This document shows positions 58,151 through 64,000 of a DNA stretch of 64,000 nt, piece after piece. Origin of the DNA: Rhodamnia argentea (taxonomy: Eukaryota > Streptophyta > Magnoliopsida > Myrtales > Myrtaceae); the NCBI RefSeq assembly GCF_020921035.1, contig NC_063159.1, positions 20,777,782 to 20,841,781 on the forward strand, in the 5' to 3' direction. Position numbers and translations under genes: made by a program. Below the pieces are notes generated by a model. The model worked only from the letters and a program-made list of their open reading frames with translations. It did no database searches and was not told where the DNA came from. Position 1 is the stretch's first letter. Each line of letters starts with the position of its first letter.

Positions 58151-58293
58151 TTCTCTCTCTCTCTCTCATATATTTTTGTGGGTATATTTATAGGTTCGGA
58201 TCTCAGCAGATGCTTCAATCTGTTTTCTGCATGCAGAGACTATTTCCACAACCAAAAAAGAAGAGCTTCATCTTCCGAAATTGTTGAGCGATC
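58151..58293 (+). promoter_or_regulatory. Core promoter and leader of the LysM gene
   Basis: A CT run at 58152-58167 is followed by a TATA-like tatatttatagg at 58183-58194, about 100 bases before the start codon. Confidence 0.55.
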
Positions 58294-58617
58294 ATGGCTT
58301 GCGTTTCTTCGTCGACGGCAATGGCGGAGAGGATATCATGGTACTGTGCACTGCTCGTGGCGCTGATGCTGGCGCTTAGCTGCTGCGACCCGGGCGAGCC
58401 GTCGCTGGCCGAGCCTGGGGCTGGGATCCGACAGAAGCATCAAGACCTGAACAGGCCGTGCGACGAGATCTACGTGGTCCGAGAAGGCGAGACCCTGCAA
58501 ACCATCGGGGACAAGTGCGGGGACCCGTACATCGTCGAACGGAACCCGCACATCCATGACCCGGACGACGTCTTCCCGGGTCTGGTCATCAAGATCACCC
58601 CATCCAGCAAGAGGTAG
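58294..58617 (+). CDS. Small secreted protein with a single LysM domain
   Basis: A single exon of 107 residues. The N-terminus has a hydrophobic segment (residues 15-30, SWYCALLVALMLALSC) that should act as a signal peptide. The mature part carries one LysM module at about residues 57-102: CDEIYVVREGETLQTI, DKCGDPYIVERNPHI, DDVFPGLVIKI. C56 and C75 may form a disulfide. LysM modules bind N-acetylglucosamine glycans such as chitin or peptidoglycan fragments. This one-module plant family is common and poorly characterised. There is no kinase, GPI signal or second LysM. A second Met at 58321 (residue 10) is an alternative start. Base composition is GC-rich relative to the surroundings, as in the other intact genes. 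Confidence 0.92.
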   Translation: MACVSSSTAMAERISWYCALLVALMLALSCCDPGEPSLAEPGAGIRQKHQDLNRPCDEIYVVREGETLQTIGDKCGDPYIVERNPHIHDPDDVFPGLVIKITPSSKR

Positions 58618-59514
58618 AGAGCTTGCTGTATATCTCCGGAGGCATCTGCTTAATTATGTCATGTGTTATTGGGGAGAAATTACAGGGAATTTTCTCTCTC
58701 TCTCTCTTTTATGTTACTTTTATAGCACTTAAGTGAGCTTCGTCGGGGCATGTAAAAACCTATTCCGGGTATAATTTTCTCTTCTTCTTCCTTTTTTCGA
58801 CACTAAGTTTGCACTGAAATGTTCGTGTTCAGTGTAAACAGCCACGGACCGAGAGGGGCCGGCGAAGGTTCTCTCGCCCCGGGTCACTCGGTGCTGAGCG
58901 TAAACTTTGGCAAGTATTTAGTTTTTATGGAAATTCAATGTAAAGTCACAAGCTTGGGAAATAAGTACTATGTTTCGCGACTTCATATCTAGGGGTAAAG
59001 ACGTGAAGATTTTTCGGCCTTCAGACCTCATTTCTTTGCTATTTAAATTGCTAATTTCAACTTTAATGACTTCACAACATTGATAAATTTATTCATTTTT
59101 TAGGAAAAAAAATATTTTTCAAATCAATTATTTTTAACGAATCAATCGGAGCTTTAAATTAATCGATTTTGCTTGATGAATGATCATGGGGCAATTTTTC
59201 CGGGTGAAGATACTCTAATAGATCCTTTCATGTGCTCCAAATTTTGGTAAGACTTACCAATTTGTGATGTTTCAGTCCACACGCCATGGTTGGTGCTGAC
59301 TACTTTTGTTGGTGACCTTCCGCAATCGAGAACACAGGCTAGGAAAAGCAGTAACTGAAAATCTGATGAATCCTGCACGTAATGCTTCTGCCAAACCAGT
59401 GGATTGGAGGGGCGTCGTGTGCTCCCGCCAACGGATGGCAGCCCGGGTTCGCCGATTGTGTTCGTACCATGTTGGCATGACGGCATACTGTAAATCCAAA
59501 CACGGCACGACTAG
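58618..59514. other. 3' flank of the LysM gene
   Basis: Untranslated end and intergenic sequence. Overlapping frames on both strands at 59184-59527 have no recognisable domain. Confidence 0.45.
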
Positions 59515-60045
59515 TTATTCATGTTGACCTTCTTGACACAAATACGACGTAAGAATTAACTGTTGGACGCGAATGTCGTGTCAATGCGAGTGCATGACCC
59601 ACTATTATATGGAATCAGCCCGCTAACATGAAATTACATCTCTAAAACGGAACTTGAAACGAAATTTCGTAAAATCTATTTCCAAATGATAATAATCCAT
59701 CACCAGTATGTCGTCAAATCCAATTGGAAAGCATGTTCATAGTCAATGAAATGTTATTAAATTCAAAATCGTTCTAGTGAAAAGCACGGACAAAATTGTC
59801 TTTTAGCTAATTGTGTATGAAAGGACTAAACACAGGTCGTGTCAATACTAACATGTTAGTTTAGATGGACTCTGCAAGTCAATTTCGTGTCTGGCGGGTT
59901 GAACAAAAAGACAGACACCATCATTAATCGTGTCTCGTGGGTTGACACGAAATTGATTCGTACACGATTAGCTATGATCTAAATCTGCTAATTTCATGTC
60001 GTGTTCGAATTGTGTTATTTTGTCCTGTCATAAATTGTCACCCTC
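59515..60045. repeat. Remnant of a foldback/hAT-like element
   Basis: The right side (59920-60045) is rich in cgtgtc/gacacg words. Its complement begins agggtgacaatttatgacag, a plausible hAT-type end. Words such as cacgacatgaaattagcag find partners at the left (acgacgtaagaattaactg, 59551-59569). The left terminus is missing, and no target duplication was found. Confidence 0.4.
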
Positions 60046-61698
60046 TTCCTGGCTGCCAAAACCGTTCCAAACTTCTCATAATTGGATTGATGAATTTTCG
60101 ATGCACGTACAAAGTAACAACGAAAACCCAATGTATAAAGTTGATTCCCATCCAATCAACATTTGTTGGTGAGGTGTGGCTATTCATGATTTCGTTTTTC
60201 CTTGTAAGACAAGAAAGCCCATTTTAGATAGGTTAACTTTGGCTTCATGACACATCCCACCAACTTCGTGGACTAGTTAGAAAGGGAATTTAAACCTGGG
60301 CAATTGGCCTAACTAGTAAATATAGGATTAGATGCACTTGATAGTAAGAGCAATTGGACATATCTTATGCATCTAATCCGCTCCGTCTCGAGGTTCATAC
60401 ACCATTGCTTCCGACGAGATCCGTAATAGCTCGAGTTCGAGCGATGATTGCTCAAGATCGACTTGTCTAATTTCAAGTCCAAGTTCCTGCTCACTAGCAC
60501 GAAGCTTGCCATGCTCACGACCATAGCCGAGCTTCTATTATTAGTAGAAGAAATATTTGATAGCCATACTAAATGACACAAAAATCCTCATAATTCCACG
60601 ATAGACCCACGGCATGAGCTTTTGACGATCGACCTCAAGCTCCTCTTTAAAATGAAAGTATCTCGATTTTCTACATGAGCCGAGCTCGAGCAGGAATTTA
60701 ATACTCAATCAAGTTCAACTAGAGTTTCGAACGCTGAATATGCGAGTCTAGTCGAGTCGAGATCGAGCATGATGCGGTATCGGCTCAGACTCAAAGACCC
60801 GACTCGACTCCATATGTGCACCTAGCCTGTGCATTCTAAATGTAGGGTTTAAAGGCCCGATGCTAAATGTGATTGCTACTTGGTCCGCTCTAAACTCCGG
60901 GACAAATGTGAATTGCTCCGGTCTGGACTTTTGACCTATAAATGATACATTCCCTACCGGCCCAATTGAAATAGCCTATATTGGACTTTTTTACCCGACC
61001 CATATGACTTTTCGGTTCGGGCCCACCGAAGTAGAAGTTTGGCCCGATTAGGAGAATTAGTTGTTTAGATTTATTAGGCTGATCACGTTCAACGAAGTTG
61101 CCAATCCTAAAGCCCTAATCTCCACTTGTTACAACCAAACTCTACAAAGATTTCAACCTCAAAAGTTTCGCTATGAATTCCATGAAGCACCCTTGTTAAG
61201 GTGTCTTATTATTATGATTACATGGTGTTACAAAACGGACAAAATTGAAATCTGAATAAGAAAGATAGTTGTCCATTAATGTAATTGACATCCTTCTTTT
61301 TCATTTTGCAATTTGAATGTAGATCGCTGTCTATTTAGAAAATCATTTAAAATTCTTTCCTAAATTTGTCGGCTATTTCAAAAATTTGTCTCTCTGCTGT
61401 ACAAATTTAAGTTTTTCCTCTGCACGCTTAACCTTGCGCTCTTTTATAAGTATGATCAACGATACCTGTAAATGTATTGCGACTAGTCTATTAGGTAATC
61501 AAGCATCTTTTTATCTAAGATGTCAATGTGATCGCTTGTTTAAAGTCTATAAAGTGATGTAACATTCTTGTATGAGATCTAAAAGGTTCGTGACTATAGG
61601 GGCACATCCAAAATAGATAACAGCTTTTGGGGCCGCATCCAAAACTTGAGGAACACGTCCAAAACTTGGGGAACAACCTTGAATGTGGAGGTGAATTC
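60046..61698. other. Intergenic with decayed repeats
   Basis: Around 60610-60800 there are clusters of ctcgag, gagtcgag and cgactcgac words like those under hAT-like ends, but no termini were resolved. At 61601-61675 the phrase (g)ggg(g)c(c)gcatccaaaacttg recurs three times. No gene is seen. Confidence 0.4.
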
Positions 61699-62060
61699 TG
61701 TTAGGATTCGGCGCACAAATCACAACGGAGCAAAGTGTGAAAGTGAGAAAAGGAAATTGAGACACAAAATTTATGCTGATTCACCCTTAAACTAGGGTCA
61801 CATTCAGCAGAGAATTTCATTATAATCAACACCCATCACGTCTATGTTACATTATCCAATTACAAACGGAAAAGAATATATATAGTAGTAGCTATTTTTG
61901 GGTACAAGTTAAAATTACTAATAAAATATGAGTTCAAGCTATCAAAGTTCTCTGGAAGCTTGGGGGGCGTTACCCACGTGCCTTCCCGTCATTGGAGAGT
62001 ATAAACCACACCCAATAGATTCTTAGAGACTCATGGCTATAGAAAGAATGTCTTAAGCAT
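61699..62060 (-). repeat. Copia-type LTR remnant
   Basis: On the minus strand the end reads ccgaatcctaaca, preceded by a tttgctccgttgtgatttgt stretch and by gaccctagtttaagggtgaa. This is the typical end region of plant copia LTRs. The end of the LTR is at 61699. The start, somewhere near 62060, and any target duplication could not be placed. Confidence 0.5.
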
Positions 62061-62490
62061 GAAGGACACTAGCACTCAGCCAAATGCAAGATTTTTTTCA
62101 CTTATTTTATTCGAGTTTTCGATCCTAATCTTTTGTTTTGCTCAATTCTCGCTCATCTAAGCTTAGTTCATGTTCCTTTCTAATGCGTAAATCTTTCGGA
62201 CGAATTATCCAATGACCACCTGTTTTTTTCATAGTTGCCAATACAGAGCTTGGTCTTCTTGAAAGAGTCTTCCTTAAGGGGGGCCGTCATCCCATTCGGC
62301 GAATTCTGGAAGAAACAAATAGAGCACGACCAACAATGTGTACTTCTCTCATTCCTTGACGCCATAATCATAATGGCATTACATCGTTTTGCGTGTTGAA
62401 AATGTTGGAAGATGCGTTTTTTGTATTACTTTGGAAGAAGGTGCTGCTTCTCTCTCTCCTCTTCATCTCCATTATGGACTCGATTTATAC
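62061..62490. other. Intergenic, no gene recognised
   Basis: Short antisense frames only. Nothing supportable. Confidence 0.4.
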
Positions 62491-63509
62491 CGCCGTAAAT
62501 GCCATCTTTCCTGCTGGCTAACTATTTTCAACAAGCCAAACGCATGAAAGCCCGAAAAACTTATAAGCTAAAAGCTCTTTCAGCGAAATAAATGCATCCT
62601 GGATGAGAGAATCGTGACTTGCGCAAGTTTCAAATTAGTTCGCAAAGTCAACGTCTGTGCTTTGTTCTCGAGTAATTAGCATGGGCACCTCACATGGAGC
62701 TTGCATAGCCTTAGTTTACGGGTCCGAGGATGCAGTAGACTTTCGTTGACTTTTTGGAAGCCCGTGGCTAAGGTTGAGGCTTCTTTATACTCACTCTTTC
62801 CTATTATTCTCTCTTCTTTAATATTTTTGGGCACTTGATTAAATGGAAACTAAATGCATGTTTGGTTTAGCATTTGAAAGGAGCTTTGGGGCTCTAAAGT
62901 CCCTTGGCCAAATACAAATAGTATTTGGTTCGTTTTTTGCTCGATTTTGAGAAAATACAATTGTATTTCCAATGGCCCATAAATGATGTGTTTGTTTCAC
63001 TGAAAATCTCATCATAAAAGAAAAAGGCTTTTCGTAAAAATAAGTTCAAAGATGAATAGTATCCACGCTGAAAAGCACATAAAACTCTGTCTGAAGATAA
63101 AATCTGAAGAAATTTACTAAGCATCTGTAGTAAGAGACTTGTTATGCTTGGAAAAAAGATTTCCCGTATCAGAACTAGGAGGGGTGCTCTCTTTTGGCCG
63201 CAAATGCCGTCTTTCCCACCAGCTAATTATTTTCAACGAACCAAACACATGAAAGCCCAAAAATCTTATCAGCTAAAAGCTCTTTCAGTTAAATAAACGC
63301 ATCCTGAATGAGAGAATCGCGACTCGCACAAGTTTCAAATTAGTTCGCAAGGTCAACGTCTTTGCTTTGTTATCAAGTAATTAGCATGGCCACCTCACAT
63401 GGAGCTTGCATCCCCTCAGTTTACGGATCCGAGGATGAAGTAGACTTTCGTTGACTTTTGGATGCCCGTGGGTAAGGTTGAGGCTTCTTTGTACTCACTC
63501 TTTCCTATT
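62491..63509. repeat. Direct duplication of a ~310-bp segment
   Basis: Copy 1 (62491-62815) and copy 2 (63197-63509) share gctaaaagctctttcag, gtttcaaattagttcgcaa, ttagcatgg(g/c)cacctcacat, gtagactttcgttgac and ctcactctttcctatt. They differ at roughly one base in ten. The 380-bp spacer (62816-63196) has a gcatgtttggtttagcattt sequence at 62853 that recalls MITE ends. Confidence 0.85.
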
Positions 63510-64000
63510 CAGCTCTGACGTCGATTATAGAAAATATCTCGGAAGCGGGAATCAAAATTTACCCGCGTGTTGCCTCATTATTATCTCGTACTCCTCCCAA
63601 CATTTGAAATTTTCCGTGCATGTGGTTTGCTCTTTATTATGTTCGAACAAGAACGTGCATGCGAAAGACCAGGCACGTGTCTAACTTTGGTCTGAGCTAA
63701 CGCACCGGTTTCGATAAGCGGAGGACCTCTCCACTTGTTCTTGCTCATTGAATTGATCGTTTGATGAACGTCGCGTGTACATGTTGACCAAAAAATCTCC
63801 CTTCCCTCTTGGTCCCGTCACTGAATAGTGATTATCACAGGCAATTGTTGATCTCCACTCTCGCCGTGGCAGAGGTCGCCGTGGCTGAGGTCGGCCACCA
63901 CCGCCGCTCCTCCAGCACCCTCCAACCCTCTCTCTCACATGGTCGAAAACTTAAAGATTGGGGGACCTCTTCCAATGACTATGACGGTGTTGGTTTTTAT
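63510..64000. other. Window end, no gene recognised
   Basis: An antisense frame of 85 codons (63681-63938) is arginine- and glycine-rich without a domain. I do not call it a gene. Confidence 0.4.

Overview
This is a eudicot nuclear window. It has spliced genes with GT-AG introns, plant-specific families (PLS-type PPR, purple acid phosphatase, plant LysM miniprotein, URH1-like nucleosidase) and a heavy load of plant LTR, hAT-like, Mutator-like and Tourist-like elements. The GC-rich cores inside many of the small elements remind me of Myrtales (Eucalyptus-like) genomes. That placement is only an impression.

Layout. 40-10973: one complete Tat/Ogre-like Ty3/gypsy element with near-identical LTRs, but its interior is broken and re-ordered. 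11215-12985: antisense copia remnant, abutting a ~395-bp tandem duplication (12940-13708). 14304-15051: Mutator-like foldback element. 17138-20500: purple acid phosphatase gene, 5 exons. 21222-22321: hAT-like element with an exact 8-bp target duplication. 24330-25526: repeat remnant plus a Mutator-like MITE with an exact 9-bp duplication. 26059-30516: SLC35F-type transporter, 11 exons. 33036-33442: Tourist-like MITE. 34846-39285: URH1-like nucleoside hydrolase, 9 exons, with a hAT-like element in intron 1. 39673-44330: decayed hAT transposase element split by a solo LTR. 45099-45655: small hAT-like element. 46450-46786: second hAT (BED finger) fragment, antisense. 48592-50661: PPR protein. 52890-54455: intron-containing URH1 pseudogene holding a Mutator-like insertion. 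55468-57140: Pack-MULE-like element carrying an OVATE-family fragment that is itself split by a copia LTR. 57807-58068: Tourist-like MITE. 58294-58617: LysM protein. 59515-64000: mostly decayed repeats, a copia LTR remnant and a 310-bp duplication.

The five intact host genes (phosphatase, transporter, nucleosidase, PPR, LysM) are all on the + strand and look like independent single-gene units. The phosphatase and the nucleosidase both plausibly serve salvage of phosphate or nucleosides. Nothing in the sequence shows that they are co-regulated. No rRNA, tRNA or CRISPR array was found. The most unusual content is the transposon layer: a recently inserted LTR element that cannot have encoded its own reverse transcriptase, a transposon-captured OVATE-family fragment, and a similar internal module inside small elements with different termini.
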